Assembly: GCA_040285745.1 (NCBI GenBank)
Contig: JAUFOR010000001.1
Coordinates: forward strand, 496,001 to 560,000
DNA from: Barthelona sp. PCE
Lineage: Eukaryota; Metamonada: BaSk clade
Direction: 5' to 3'
DNA: 64,000 bases
The position numbers and the translations under genes are program-made. The notes under the pieces were generated by a model. That model was not told the origin of the DNA. It did no database searches and worked only from the letters and a program-made list of their open reading frames with translations. This document shows positions 28,501-38,031 of this stretch, one piece after another; position 1 is the first letter of the stretch; every line of letters begins with the position of its first letter.

Positions 28501-30034
28501 TAAGCGTGCTCTCGACATCCTACTGGAATATGGTGAGGTTGATCTCATCCGTGATCTGAATTTGTTCCAACGTTTCCCATCGTTTTTAACATCTATTTCC
28601 ATCGTAAACAAATACTGTGATCTTTTAATTGAGAAGAAGCAGTACCAGGCTGCGTACGATGCTTATTCGCTCATCAACGATTATGGCAAAATGGTTTCGT
28701 TACTCTTTAATGTTTTTAATCGTCCCGAAAGCGCATTCGAGTTAGTTCAGGCATCTCAGGACTTCGAAGCTGCCCGTACTGCAATTGAGTACTACCGCCG
28801 CAACTCTGACTATGAGAAAGCTATCATCTTCATGCTAATGGTGCGTCAGAAGTCGGAAGCGTTTGAGTTGGCAAAGACTCACGGGCTAATCGATATTTTT
28901 GTTGAGAACTTGTCTGAAGATCTGTCCCGCGAGGAGTATCTTGCCCTCGCTGAGCACTTTAAGTCGCAAGATAAGATAGTTGAGTGTGCAATGTTCACAA
29001 GGAAGGCTGGTGAGTATTTCTCAGCTCTCAGCATGTATCTTGCCAATGATATGGTCCCAGAGGCTATTGAGTTAGTTGCAGAAGTTGAAAACGAGTTCCT
29101 AACAAAGCAACTGTATGCATACTTGATTGGAAAGGAGGATGGTCAGCTCAAGAATCCAACTCACCTCTTCCACTTCTATTTGGCCCTGAATGACATCAAG
29201 TCCGCATTAGGTATGGCGACAAAGATATCTTCACACGGCCTGAGGAACGGAAACCCTCATCACTCGAAGGAGATTCTTGTGAGCTGCGTTTTGGCCTTGA
29301 ACCGTGCAAAGAATCAGACTTCCATTCCGGTAAGCATTTTCAACCAGCTCTTCTTTGTACATTTCACTTCGTGCATCGAGACAATTGAAACATTGCAGCA
29401 GATGGAAGACATGTCGAGCGTTCTCAAGAAGAGACTCGAGTTTGCTCTCGTTGTTGCCTGGCTTTCTTTTGTTGAGCACGAATCGTTCCACTTATTACCC
29501 GTCGTCGCTCAGCTCCGAGCAATGATCGAGACAGCAACCGTTTGTAATTCGATAGGTCTCAAGGAAGAGGCTTTTGAGTATGGTACCAAGGTACTGAATC
29601 ACCCAAGCCATAGCGAGCTCACACAGGCGGATATGACATCAGCTGCGCGTATTGTTCGTCGAGGAAGACGAAAGGGAAAGATCACGTTACCACCGCAGTT
29701 CTGCCCCTTCTGTAAGGCACAAAATGTTGCGTTCGCCACTGAATGTCACTCTTGTCTCTCATATATACCAAGATCGCTGGTTACAGGCTCCATAATTGGA
29801 TTTGAGGGCGTTAAGGTGTGCCCTCACTGTAACTGCGCAGGTGAAGCAGTGTTTATGGATCGAATGCTCATGCGAGAAGCCGCTTGTCCATTGTGTTCGG
29901 AGGATCTAAAGCCATCCGAGGCTCTGGACCTACAGGGAGAGGAGCTTGAGGAACACTTTACGAGGATATATGGTATTGTTGAGGAAGCAGAATTCTTTGA
30001 TGACTTTGACGATGAATTCGACGACGATTTTTAA
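25508..30034 (+). CDS. IFT144: Intraflagellar transport protein 144 (WDR19)
   Basis: About 1508 aa from MNLRISDALG, the first ATG of the frame. IFT144 is a core subunit of IFT-A, the retrograde train complex in cilia. Two N-terminal propellers occupy roughly residues 1-650, then alpha-solenoid TPR-like repeats to about 1380. The match to vertebrate WDR19 is clear in SSCPMEALNMRIDICDY followed by LEFDGKYREAAQCYKQGL. A C-terminal zinc region has CPFC, CHSC, CPHC and CPLC pairs at about 1399-1475, as in WDR19. The tail is acidic (DDFDDEFDDDF). It has no introns over 4.5 kb. It is convergent with the CAP gene, whose stop codon is 19 bp away. Confidence 0.93.
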   Translation: MNLRISDALGQKVLGRGPIDYHWSPRMNYAAVNCMGSKVLIIDINLNVVASIRLSKTLLSIKWSNKSEAVAIVDEGATTVTIVDIFNNRKIYTVNTQFNSREVVSCLAWNRHGVLAICGNKGSVFLHNFALKQNQLCPNASTKGILEAQWTIIEEEDFIVMIAQDDSIVVVDQSCAISKVFPVGTGMRHLRVVRTQRASLGETTCCCILDDGELFLLNLQGTNEAPWELSFREAYGRLVSFCWFGNSYLCLNFSKGYVSILSTHEAEVTSEIAAHQLAKTAAKQVSYSERDGLLCVAYKEKYFFLNTKKNYQVFAVNDIRSFRTALKQLKSKDALHRQIGPKINFWRTEFQQDGKFFTVSNSDGMLVLFTNRSFSLIANYSSYWAHLVTQNQVRIVNLSMLEADSLIPNHTFLKIPDHEFPDDEIAKESVIVTLSHEPTMMAMSETLLVTYNNGRIFAYMLDLYSRSEEQEINMVIDREVVGNIKSIHAYNDWVGVVMVDSILLLNVTNEDEIWIPDMETGASMSEVVYFEFQAGIALYVTKTGFLCMYALESRLPVVEYQHTTGIRLAAFRDTLGCIFIDEDDKLHMFDGLTSNVTNSGIVPSSVSRLFVDSYFPQLIALYSSKDAVIYPYLFSRNTVTNDPLISLHETRVIDADEITNSLLDVHTEIFSDVAKAIWMEEPVEEKIPNTPIMLCGSRFYFLHGSRIVSFSHPAFDGVFDIINQREPLESMLLTRRNVGVLDQQWLDVQFMKLLNLNFFNYAFELLSFYSALVEESWFDKHLKNDYEFEYVKDELKQKVRYFYFLFALRCLFCLELRDALVAFTIIGNASLVQHLSAIDNVVSDYHLLRGYVFCLFSELSLGQQAFISSSCPMEALNMRIDICDYKAAITLAKSLNPDWLPFLNRELALTLEFDGKYREAAQCYKQGLDAQATEEERKNVRRGEIRCNLRIGNLHKYDEILAMKDPGLNEQCGQILEDMSQHKDAATFYVHTQNNHCIKRALDILLEYGEVDLIRDLNLFQRFPSFLTSISIVNKYCDLLIEKKQYQAAYDAYSLINDYGKMVSLLFNVFNRPESAFELVQASQDFEAARTAIEYYRRNSDYEKAIIFMLMVRQKSEAFELAKTHGLIDIFVENLSEDLSREEYLALAEHFKSQDKIVECAMFTRKAGEYFSALSMYLANDMVPEAIELVAEVENEFLTKQLYAYLIGKEDGQLKNPTHLFHFYLALNDIKSALGMATKISSHGLRNGNPHHSKEILVSCVLALNRAKNQTSIPVSIFNQLFFVHFTSCIETIETLQQMEDMSSVLKKRLEFALVVAWLSFVEHESFHLLPVVAQLRAMIETATVCNSIGLKEEAFEYGTKVLNHPSHSELTQADMTSAARIVRRGRRKGKITLPPQFCPFCKAQNVAFATECHSCLSYIPRSLVTGSIIGFEGVKVCPHCNCAGEAVFMDRMLMREAACPLCSEDLKPSEALDLQGEELEEHFTRIYGIVEEAEFFDDFDDEFDDDF

Positions 30035-30053
30035 TCTTATGATTGTAAATTTA

Positions 30054-30914
30054 CTATCTCTTACCAAATAACTGGGTATAGTACCACGTGTTGTCTTCAC
30101 AATAGGCTGATATCGAACATAAGTTATAATCTCCAACCATGTTCCTACGATGACCTGGAGACTTGATCCATCCATCTACAGCTGCTCTGCTAGGGTCGTC
30201 AAGGCCAGAGCAGAAAAATACGTTCTCTGCAAAACCCATACAACCGGGTGGGAACTTCTGGGTACGCTCTTGGAAATTTTTATGAGATATTGCCTTTTCC
30301 TTTGCCTGAAATATACTGTGCTCCATACCAGCATCAAACATTGTCTGATTCCACTTACAGGGTGGTAGATTCTGCGTTGCTCTGAACTCGTTTGTGTATT
30401 TAAGAGCATCCTTTCCCATCTTAATAATGTGCTGTGGCTGCATACTTTCATTACTCTTTTCCACAAATGCTTGTCCTTCACGTGATCTTTGCTCCATGTT
30501 ACTGAGTGTCAGTATGGGCTTGGGTCCCTTAGAGCGCTGCTTGTTCTTCATATTGTTTCTATACTGGCGAACCTGAGATGTTGGCGAATCGACTTTTCGT
30601 CTTCGCGGCTGTTTTTTCTGTTGTTCAGCCTTTTGACGCCGAGATTCAATGATCTCCTGGAGCTGTTGCTCCATTCGAGCCTGTGCATCAGCTTCAGTCT
30701 CCTTTCCAGCCTTGTAGCTATAACTGGTTTGATAAGCTGTTTCAACCGATGTTCTTGATTTTCCTGATGCGTAATGGACTGTTTTTGTAGTTGTAGTGGT
30801 TGTGACAGTCATACCATCCTTAGTTTCTGTTTCAATCTCGGTTTTTACGTCTTCGTTGATGATTTGATCGTTTTCATCATTTTTGCCCACATGAATTACC
30901 TGATCTGAGCCCAT
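30054..30914 (-). CDS. CAP/SCP-domain protein without signal peptide
   Basis: 286 aa. The C-terminal 120 residues form a CAP (SCP/PR-1/GAPR-1) domain: TNEFRATQNLPPCKWN, a His in MEHSIF, then SHKNF, GFAENVF, AVDGWIKSPGHRRNMV and TWYYTQLFGKR. The first half is low-complexity, with a Thr-rich run (VTTTTTTKTV) and a Lys/Arg/Gln-rich segment around 85-130. No signal peptide or membrane anchor is seen, so it resembles the cytosolic GAPR-1 type and not the secreted type. Its molecular role is unknown; GAPR-1 relatives bind membranes and lipids. The CAP cavity residues appear largely kept. Confidence 0.85.
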   Translation of the reverse strand: MGSDQVIHVGKNDENDQIINEDVKTEIETETKDGMTVTTTTTTKTVHYASGKSRTSVETAYQTSYSYKAGKETEADAQARMEQQLQEIIESRRQKAEQQKKQPRRRKVDSPTSQVRQYRNNMKNKQRSKGPKPILTLSNMEQRSREGQAFVEKSNESMQPQHIIKMGKDALKYTNEFRATQNLPPCKWNQTMFDAGMEHSIFQAKEKAISHKNFQERTQKFPPGCMGFAENVFFCSGLDDPSRAAVDGWIKSPGHRRNMVGDYNLCSISAYCEDNTWYYTQLFGKR

Positions 30915-31127
30915 ATCTCCGATTTATACAAAATTTAGATGTGAAAAGAGGAGTAAAAGTGTTTCAATTTATGGAGGCCCAACCATCATGTAGGGCCTAT
31001 AACACACAGAAGTAGAACCCATGCTGATCTATACAGGGGTTGGGACCATGTCAGGAGGTCAATGTGATATGTGTGAGTGTTACAGCTTTCTTAACTTCTA
31101 TCACACTTTGCTGCTAAATCATACACT

Positions 31128-32195
31128 ATGAGCTCTGATGATCGATATTCAAGGCTGACTGCGCTTGCGAAAATGGGCATTGTACCTAACTACGAAGAGA
31201 TTCGTGAAAAGACAGTTTTACTTGTTGGTGTCGGTGGTATTGGTTCCACAGCCGCCGAAATGCTCACCAGGTGCGGCGTGGGTAAGCTTATTATGTACGA
31301 CTACGATACAGTTGAGCTTTCTAACATGAATCGACTTTTTTTCCGTCCCAACCAGGCTGGTATGTCCAAGGTTGATGCAGCGCATGAGACTCTGCGTGAG
31401 ATCAACGATGACGTCGTATTTGTGACAAGACACCACAACATTTCAGTCGGTGAAGGTTATATTCAGATGACGGAGGATATCGCCAGGGGTGGTCTGCAGA
31501 ATCAGCAAATCGACCTGTTGTTGTGCTGCGTTGACAACTACCAGGCACGTATTGCCATAAACAGGGCGTGTATCGCGTTGAATCAAGTATGGTATGAGTC
31601 GGGTGTTTCTGAAAGCGCAGTATCCGGTCACATCTCCCTCGTTCTCCCGGGTGTACTGCCGTGCTTTGAGTGCGCCCCGCCGCTCATGGTCGTTGAGGGT
31701 ACTGAAGCGAAGCGCGAAGGCGTTTGTGCAGCGTCTTTATCCACTACAATGGGAATTGTTGCTGGTTTATTAGTTCAAAACTCCTTAAAACTCCTTCTAA
31801 CATTCGGTTCTGTGTCGCGCTATCTCGGATATAACGCTTTGCTCGATTTCTTCCCAATGATAGACATGGAGCGCAACCCAGGTTGTAATGCTTGTTCATC
31901 ATGTGTCTCAGAGCATAAGAGCTGGGATGACTGGGTTGCTGCAAACCACAACCCCCTGGCCGAGCAGAAGGCCGCAGAAGAGAAGGAAAGAACAAAGATT
32001 CAACAAGACAAAATGGCTGAAGAGTTCGGCATCGAGATCATGGAAGATGACGTGGGGGGATCCCTTGCAGTCGAGAACAAGACAGATGGCGTGCAGTACT
32101 CGTTTGTGGCACCAAATGAAGATGATATTGAGAAAGTTCACATTGATGCATCACTTGATGAGCTCGACGCTGAGTTGGCTGGCCTACAACTCTAG
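31128..32195 (+). CDS. UBA5: UFM1-activating enzyme UBA5
   Basis: 355 aa. UBA5 is the E1 that adenylates UFM1 and carries it as a thioester before passing it to UFC1. The adenylation domain has VGVGGIGS at 33-40, an acidic [16 protein letters not shown] segment, and the catalytic cysteine C200 in [14 protein letters not shown], as in human UBA5. The zinc pairs are CFEC and CNAC-CSSC. The length (short, no extra catalytic half domain) and the residues before and after the Cys separate it from UBA1-4. The C-terminal tail contains VQYSFVAP and an acidic amphipathic end that may match the UFM1/UFC1-binding region. The 3' end is 38 bp from the convergent RIB43A gene. Confidence 0.94.
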   Translation: MSSDDRYSRLTALAKMGIVPNYEEIREKTVLLVGVGGIGSTAAEMLTRCGVGKLIMYDYDTVELSNMNRLFFRPNQAGMSKVDAAHETLREINDDVVFVTRHHNISVGEGYIQMTEDIARGGLQNQQIDLLLCCVDNYQARIAINRACIALNQVWYESGVSESAVSGHISLVLPGVLPCFECAPPLMVVEGTEAKREGVCAASLSTTMGIVAGLLVQNSLKLLLTFGSVSRYLGYNALLDFFPMIDMERNPGCNACSSCVSEHKSWDDWVAANHNPLAEQKAAEEKERTKIQQDKMAEEFGIEIMEDDVGGSLAVENKTDGVQYSFVAPNEDDIEKVHIDASLDELDAELAGLQL

Positions 32196-32233
32196 TGCAT
32201 TAAAATAAACTGAGATTTACATTATACAAGCTA

Positions 32234-33404
32234 CTAGCGAGCAGACTGACCGAAGGCATCGAAGAATGATGGGTCTACTGCAGTCTTTGCAACAACCTCA
32301 TTATTAACCTTCTGGGTGGTCTTAAACATATCGTCCTGCTCCTTGAGTGTGTTCTGAAGTTTTCTCTTCTCATCTAAAAGCTGACGCTTCCTCAAACGAT
32401 CCATTTTAGTCAGCTCGTTTCTGATACGCTGTTCCTCCTGCGCATGTCTTGCCTCGACATTTCTCTCTGCTTCATCACGCTGTCTCTTCTCCTCAATTTG
32501 ACGCAATTGAACCTGTCTGATTTCATTGAGGTTCTCCTTGCTGAAACCCTTGAACTCGTATGTTACATAGCGATTGTTTTCGTTCAACTGGCGCGACGCA
32601 TCCTCCATGAAGAAGGGAGATGTGTTGATGGCTTCCAGCTCCTGTTTCTTTTGTAAGTCAGATTGGCGCTTTTCCTCGGCCTCCTTATACTTACGCATGT
32701 CAGCAAGAGATGCGTTCTCGTTAAGAACGTTGTTGAGGGCTTCCTTCTGAAGGGAGTTGAACGTTCCTGTGAGTCTTTTCATCTGTTCGTCAAGAGAAAG
32801 AACAAAAGCATCGTAGTTGGCGTTTTGAATACGTTCGGCTTCAGCCTTTGCATTCTTAATGGCAATCTGCTCCTCGCACCACTGCTTCTGCTGTTCGCGT
32901 TGAAGTGCCTCACGCTCTGCTTTACCACGATCTTCACCAGCGAAAATCTGCATGGAAGCAGGACCGAGTTCAGATTCGGGCAATGGCTTCTCCTTCTTGA
33001 GAGCCTCGGGATCGTACAAGTCATAATCGAGTCTGTTCTCCTTCTTCTGATCTTGCATTCTGAAATTTTCAAGTTCAGCGTTGACCCTCCTTCTTTCACG
33101 GTCTATGTCGCGCTGGATCTTGAGGATCTTCTGCTCATTGCTGAGTAATAATTCGTCTAATGCACGATCTTCCATAGCTTCCTTTGCTTCCCTCTGTTTT
33201 CTTTCCTCGACTTGTTGTTGAAGGAAATCGACATCAAGCTAAACGTAAGTGACCCACTTTGCTATTATATGGTAAACATACACCGATTTGCCTAGTTTTG
33301 TCATCCAAAATTCGTTGACGACGTTCTTCAAGCAGTCTGCGACGGTTTGCGATGACCGCCTCTGCCTTTTTTTCCAATTCAATCTGGATTTGTGCACCGT
33401 TCAT
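32234..33404 (-). CDS. RIB43A-like ciliary doublet microtubule protein (two exons)
   Basis: 374 aa in two exons: 33404-33282 and 33238-32234, joined across a 43-nt intron. RIB43A proteins are filamentous microtubule-inner proteins of the A-tubule partition in cilia. The whole protein is charged coiled coil. The spliced junction reads RQIG-LDVDFLQQQVEERKQ, which lines up with RVIGVDKEALEKQVHDRK of animal RIB43A, so the intron is needed to obtain the conserved N-terminus. A segment RYVTYEFKGFSKENLNEIRQ also fits the family. Without splicing the frame closes between the exons. The gene is divergent from RabGGTase beta with 55 bp between start codons. Confidence 0.88.
33239..33281 (-). other. Spliceosomal intron (43 nt) in the RIB43A gene
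   Basis: On the minus strand it starts GTATGT and ends CACTTACGTTTAG. Its removal joins ATC GGT to CTT GAT in frame and restores the conserved family sequence. The CTTAC six nucleotides before the TTTAG end is a plausible branch sequence close to the acceptor, as in introns of some metamonads. Confidence 0.88.
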
Positions 33405-33459
33405 GAGGAAATGAGGTTTAAAAATAGAAACATTGAATTCGTTTTTATTCTCTTAATCC

Positions 33460-34431
33460 ATGTCTACAGATCTCTTTTACCGGGATCAGCACTGTTCTTA
33501 CGTGCGTGAATGTGCGGAAGATAAAGGATCATTGGGATATATTATGACTGCACACATGAAGATGGCTGGTGTTTACTGGGGTGTGTGTACTCTTGAGTTG
33601 CTGAAAACAGAGAATTTCAACTCGGAAGAGCTTGTTTTGTTTATTCAATCATGTTATAATGAAGATGGTGGTTTTGCAGGGACAACAGGGTTAGATAGCC
33701 ACATTTTGTACACACTGTATGCGTTACAGGTGCTTCTTATGATCGGAAGACTCGATATTGTCGATGTAGAACGTACAGTAGGTTATTTGTCCAACTTGCA
33801 CCAGGATGACGGTAGTTTTTCTGGTGATAATTTCGGAGAGATCGACAGCAGATTCTGCTACTGCGGAGTATATGCACTGGCGATCCTTAAGCGATTGGAC
33901 GCAATTAATACTGAGGCGACTGTGGAATATCTCATTCAGTGCAGTAACAGAGATGGCGGATTCGGGTCAATACCATCAGCAGAGTCCCACGGGGGATATA
34001 TCTTCACAGCGGTTGCGTGCCTGGCCATCCTAGATCGACTGGATAAACTTGATCACAGACTCGTCGAATGGCTAATTTGCAGACAGACTGAGACAGGAGG
34101 ATTCCAGGGTAGGCCGGAGAAGTTGCCGGACGTGTGCTACAGCTGGTGGATCATGTCTGCTGTGAAAACTCTCGACGTCCTTGAGTACATTGATGCAGAA
34201 AAGCTGAAGGGTTTCATTCTTCAGGCGCAATACGAGGGTGGTGGTATATCCGACCGCCCTGGCGACCACGTTGACATGTTCCACACCTTCTTTGGCATTG
34301 CAGGTCTGTCGTTGTTGGGAGAGTGTGAACTTGAACCAATAAGTAGTATATACGCTATCCCTCAACGTTTTTCTGAAGCGCATGGTCTTCCTGTTCCAAC
34401 AAGGGAGTTTACAATTCACCACGGAGTTTAG
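33460..34431 (+). CDS. RABGGTB: Rab geranylgeranyltransferase beta subunit
   Basis: 323 aa, normal length for the family. With an alpha subunit and Rab escort protein it attaches geranylgeranyl groups to Rab C-terminal cysteines. Prenyltransferase repeats are clear: NEDGGFAGTTG, QDDGSFSGD-FGEIDSRF, NRDGGFGSIPSAESHGGYIF and LPDVCYSWW. The zinc ligands are the Asp and Cys of PDVCYSWW and the His of DMFHTFFGIAGLSLLG. The combination of GEIDSRF and RPEKLPDVCYSWW favours RabGGTase beta over farnesyl or GGTase-I beta. The last 23 bp overlap the end of the convergent coiled-coil gene. Confidence 0.94.
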   Translation: MSTDLFYRDQHCSYVRECAEDKGSLGYIMTAHMKMAGVYWGVCTLELLKTENFNSEELVLFIQSCYNEDGGFAGTTGLDSHILYTLYALQVLLMIGRLDIVDVERTVGYLSNLHQDDGSFSGDNFGEIDSRFCYCGVYALAILKRLDAINTEATVEYLIQCSNRDGGFGSIPSAESHGGYIFTAVACLAILDRLDKLDHRLVEWLICRQTETGGFQGRPEKLPDVCYSWWIMSAVKTLDVLEYIDAEKLKGFILQAQYEGGGISDRPGDHVDMFHTFFGIAGLSLLGECELEPISSIYAIPQRFSEAHGLPVPTREFTIHHGV

Positions 34432-35773
34432 CAAGCTCAATATTCATCTTTGATACCAACAATTCATACCCATTTCTTTCTTGAGTAACAGAAGCAAGTT
34501 GTTCTCTCATTTTTCTGATCTCCGATTCGAGTTGCTGCACCCTTACAGGAGTCTGAGCTTGGATCTGACGTGCACTCTGGAGAACAGCAAGTAAAATTTC
34601 TGACGAGTCATCGCACTCTGTCTTAACATCTGAGAGTTTCTTACGATGTATATCAATGGTGCTTTTGAGGGCGGACAGCTCCTCACGCAATAAAACATTC
34701 TTACTTTCTTCCTTCAGCACAGTTTCTTCAGCATTCTTCAATTGAGACACCAAGTGTTCATTTCTCTCTTTCAACTCATTTCTTTCCATTTCCAAGGCAG
34801 GGACACGCTTCAGCATCTCGTCTAACTGGGCCATACGCTCTAAACACTCTTCCAATCCATCAACTAATCTCCCAAATTCTTCACGGCTTGTTTTCAGCTT
34901 ACTTTCATAATCATCAACTTGTTGCCTGCTTTGTATCTTTAGGTTATTATATTTGCTCACAGCATGGTCGTATTTGACCCTCATATCTTCTGATTCTTCT
35001 TTTATCCTCTTATTAGCTTTATCTATCTCATTAATATGTCTAGAAATATCTATATTAGATTGTTTTTCTTCATTTCTAGCCTTCAGGACCTCGTTTTCAT
35101 TGGTTAAATCCTGTATCATATCAAGAGCATCCTGAAGTTCATCATTTTCCTTATATCGTTCACCGACTTGTCTTGCTACCGAATACATCTTGACAATGGC
35201 GTCAATAAGGCGTATAAACGGGGCGGAAAACGTCTTTGCCTCTTTGAATTCAACTGACATGAGCTGATTCAACAAGGCTTTTCTTTTTTTAATCTCATCA
35301 CTATCTTCAGTAAAGAAAAGATCGTCATCGTCCTCTTCATCATCATCAATGGGCTCGGGCGGGAGGAAAGCGTTCTCGTTAATTGAAATAGACCCTAAAA
35401 CAATCTCTTGTAAATCACTAACAAGGGTTGTGACTGGATTCTGTGATATTTGGGTTTCAATAGCAGATTCAGAGGTCGAAAACTGGCGGTGGAGTTCGAG
35501 ATCGGTCGGTGTGAAGTCTGAATTGAGTGGAGTGAGACGGAATGTCTTTGAAAATTGTTCTGTCTTGCTTTCAACGTATTGAATGATATTCTCAATCTGT
35601 AAAGCATAAACATCCCCAAGAGACTGATTTGCAGAGATGATGCTTGCAAACGCACAAGTTTTCTCCATTAAACTGTTTGTTAATTCCTGAATTGCATCAA
35701 TCATTGCTGTTTTGCCTTCATTGACAGCGTTAGATCGCGCCAACTGCTGTTCTAAAACAGTTTTGCTCACCAT
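34409..35773 (-). CDS. Coiled-coil protein of unknown function
   Basis: 454 aa. The first 130 residues are helical, then an acidic low-complexity patch (DDDEEDDDDLFF near 145-155) and a long heptad-rich coiled coil from about 215 to the end. No named domain is recognised. Many centrosomal, ciliary or cytoskeletal proteins look like this, but nothing specific supports such a role. The stop TAA at 34409-34411 lies inside the final codons of RabGGTase beta, giving a 23-bp tail-to-tail coding overlap. Confidence 0.8.
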   Translation of the reverse strand: MVSKTVLEQQLARSNAVNEGKTAMIDAIQELTNSLMEKTCAFASIISANQSLGDVYALQIENIIQYVESKTEQFSKTFRLTPLNSDFTPTDLELHRQFSTSESAIETQISQNPVTTLVSDLQEIVLGSISINENAFLPPEPIDDDEEDDDDLFFTEDSDEIKKRKALLNQLMSVEFKEAKTFSAPFIRLIDAIVKMYSVARQVGERYKENDELQDALDMIQDLTNENEVLKARNEEKQSNIDISRHINEIDKANKRIKEESEDMRVKYDHAVSKYNNLKIQSRQQVDDYESKLKTSREEFGRLVDGLEECLERMAQLDEMLKRVPALEMERNELKERNEHLVSQLKNAEETVLKEESKNVLLREELSALKSTIDIHRKKLSDVKTECDDSSEILLAVLQSARQIQAQTPVRVQQLESEIRKMREQLASVTQERNGYELLVSKMNIELAKLRGEL

Positions 35774-36213
35774 TTATAGGAAGCGGGTGGACGGAAGCGG
35801 GTGAAAAATGAATAACATAATTGTTTTTAATAGTAGATTCTCTGGGTAATCAATGGCGTGTAAAATATGTATAGGCGTGTAAAATTAGCATTTCATCCAT
35901 AAAATACATGGTGAAAAAAAGTTTGGTTGAAGCAGGCGTAATTGTTGGAGCAACTGTTTCAAATTTTGAGAATTTATGTGGTTAATTACTCGAAACTTTT
36001 CCTTAATCCATAATTTATTGGCCGAACACTGTACATTGAATAGATTCATTACTGATTCCTCCAAGTGGGATTCAGGTTATTGAATACCCATATTCGGATG
36101 CTCACTGTAAAATGAAATCTTTCATCGCTATTATTTGAACATATACCGTGCTTACATAATTCTTTTCCTTTTTTCATAATTTAATGTCCTGGACATGAAA
36201 GACCTTATAAGTA
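35774..36213. other. Intergenic region between divergent genes
   Basis: 440 bp, AT-rich, between the start codons of the coiled-coil and ankyrin genes; it presumably holds both promoters. No motif or RNA gene is recognised. Confidence 0.5.
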
Positions 36214-37962
36214 ATGAATAGCTCAATGTCCACATCCAAGCTGTCAAGCGTGGCTAACTTGAGAATGGATTCTAACGATGATTCTGAACTGGTTGTCAGC
36301 TCACAGATTGCTGACTTTTTTGATACAGTTGCTCACGGTTACACGATGGATGGGAAGAAGGTACCTGATTGGGTATCTGCACTTGCACGTGATTATTTTG
36401 AAATTTTACCACATTCAACAGATAAGCGATCGTTATATTCCACAATGAATGATCTAGTCCAGCTTTCTATGCAGAATAACCACCTGGAACTAGATTTTTC
36501 CGTCATTAATAATTTGTTCGAAGATGAGCGAAGCACTACTGCAATGAACCGCATAAAGAGAAAGATATCAAGCCTACAAGGATCGTTTGATCACATCAAC
36601 AAGCAGATGCTGACGATCAACCACAATGTACAATTGAAGAGGCAACGCATAAAGAGGTTGGATGTTGCAAAGGCTGTATTGAAGAATCGCACAAACAGCA
36701 GATGGTCCCCCATCGCAAAATCCATCTCTTCAAAAAGCTTTAATAAGATTTTAGGGAAGGAGACGACTCAAAAACGGTTGATACACTCTCAACTGTTTCG
36801 ATATTGCAGGAATTCGGACTTGGCGTTTGTGCAACGTGTTATGACGGAAATATCAACCATATCAGGGCTTAAGGACTACATGGGGAACAGCATATTCCAC
36901 ATTATTGCAGAAACTGGTTCAGTTGAGGTTTACAAATTTTTTCAGAAACGCTTTAAGTTCTATGAGCTCGAAAGAGGAATGATCAACGCCAGGAACTATG
37001 AGAGGAAGCTCCCCCTACACGTAGCAATCGAAAACAGACACGTACAGTTGTGCGAATATCTCATGGCCGACACACTCAATTTGAATGCGGTGGATGGGAG
37101 CAATACAACGTTTTTAATGTGTGCTGTCGGTTCCAACATGCCCACGATTGTCGAGGCGTTGCTCATCAGAGGTGTAGACATGACGAAACAGGACAGCGAG
37201 GGTAACACAGCGCTACATCACGCTGTTATCTTTCAGGTGCCTGATATGATTGAGTTATTGATAGGAGAGAAGGTGTGCAAGATACAGTACCTAAACAAAC
37301 AGGGATATGACGTGCTTCATCTGGCGGTCCTGAACAAGAGTTACAATATGTGCGAGATGCTTCTAAAATTCGGGCTAGATGTTAATGGACATACGTCAAC
37401 CGGTGCTACAGCGTTGCATCTCGCGACACGCGGTGGCAGCACGCGTATAGTGCGCCTCTTACTGAGCTATGGAGCAAACGTCAACCTTGTTGACAACTTC
37501 GGTTGGTCTGTCTTGCATGAGGCGGCTGCGAGCTCTAAGAGTAACAGAAAGGTTGTCAAGCGATTGTTGGATGCGGGCGCAGTCGTCACACACTTTGACC
37601 GGTTTTCTCATTCGGCTTACGAGATCAGCAACGCCAACACAATTAGAAAGTGTTTGCTCGACGCAACTTTGGAGGAAAGTGCCAATATTCGTGGCATCAA
37701 GGAGAAATTGGAAAGGAAAAAGACACAGAGGAGGAACCATGGAAGTAATATGCAAAAAGTCATAATGAGTAATGTGTTTACCGAGTTTCAAGAAGATTTT
37801 GGAATTGCTCACTCGACCTTTGTATCTCCCTCTGGTTCCATGTCTAACTTAAACGTTGACCTCGTCTTAGCCTCACCAAAGGTACCCGAAATGACAGAAA
37901 ATATGGAAAAAACGGCCGACAAACGTCCATTTACACCTACAACTTTACCAGAGCTACTGTAA
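36214..37962 (+). CDS. Ankyrin-repeat protein
   Basis: 582 aa. About seven ankyrin repeats lie between roughly 215 and 475, for example MGNSIFHIIAETGSVEVY, RKLPLHVAIENRHVQLCEYL, GNTALHHAVIFQVPDMIELL, GYDVLHLAVLNKSYNMCEML, GATALHLATRGGSTRIVRLL and GWSVLHEAAASSKSNRKVV. The N-terminal 180 residues have a charged helical region with a basic stretch (NVQLKRQRIKRLD). No kinase, SOCS or death domain is visible, so partner and role cannot be inferred. A second ATG four codons downstream is also possible as a start. Confidence 0.88.
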   Translation: MNSSMSTSKLSSVANLRMDSNDDSELVVSSQIADFFDTVAHGYTMDGKKVPDWVSALARDYFEILPHSTDKRSLYSTMNDLVQLSMQNNHLELDFSVINNLFEDERSTTAMNRIKRKISSLQGSFDHINKQMLTINHNVQLKRQRIKRLDVAKAVLKNRTNSRWSPIAKSISSKSFNKILGKETTQKRLIHSQLFRYCRNSDLAFVQRVMTEISTISGLKDYMGNSIFHIIAETGSVEVYKFFQKRFKFYELERGMINARNYERKLPLHVAIENRHVQLCEYLMADTLNLNAVDGSNTTFLMCAVGSNMPTIVEALLIRGVDMTKQDSEGNTALHHAVIFQVPDMIELLIGEKVCKIQYLNKQGYDVLHLAVLNKSYNMCEMLLKFGLDVNGHTSTGATALHLATRGGSTRIVRLLLSYGANVNLVDNFGWSVLHEAAASSKSNRKVVKRLLDAGAVVTHFDRFSHSAYEISNANTIRKCLLDATLEESANIRGIKEKLERKKTQRRNHGSNMQKVIMSNVFTEFQEDFGIAHSTFVSPSGSMSNLNVDLVLASPKVPEMTENMEKTADKRPFTPTTLPELL

Positions 37963-38031
37963 TCAAATCTCCGCTTCTCTATTGTAAATACAGCATTGCG
38001 TAATGTTTATTGCTAACTGTAGAGTGACTGA

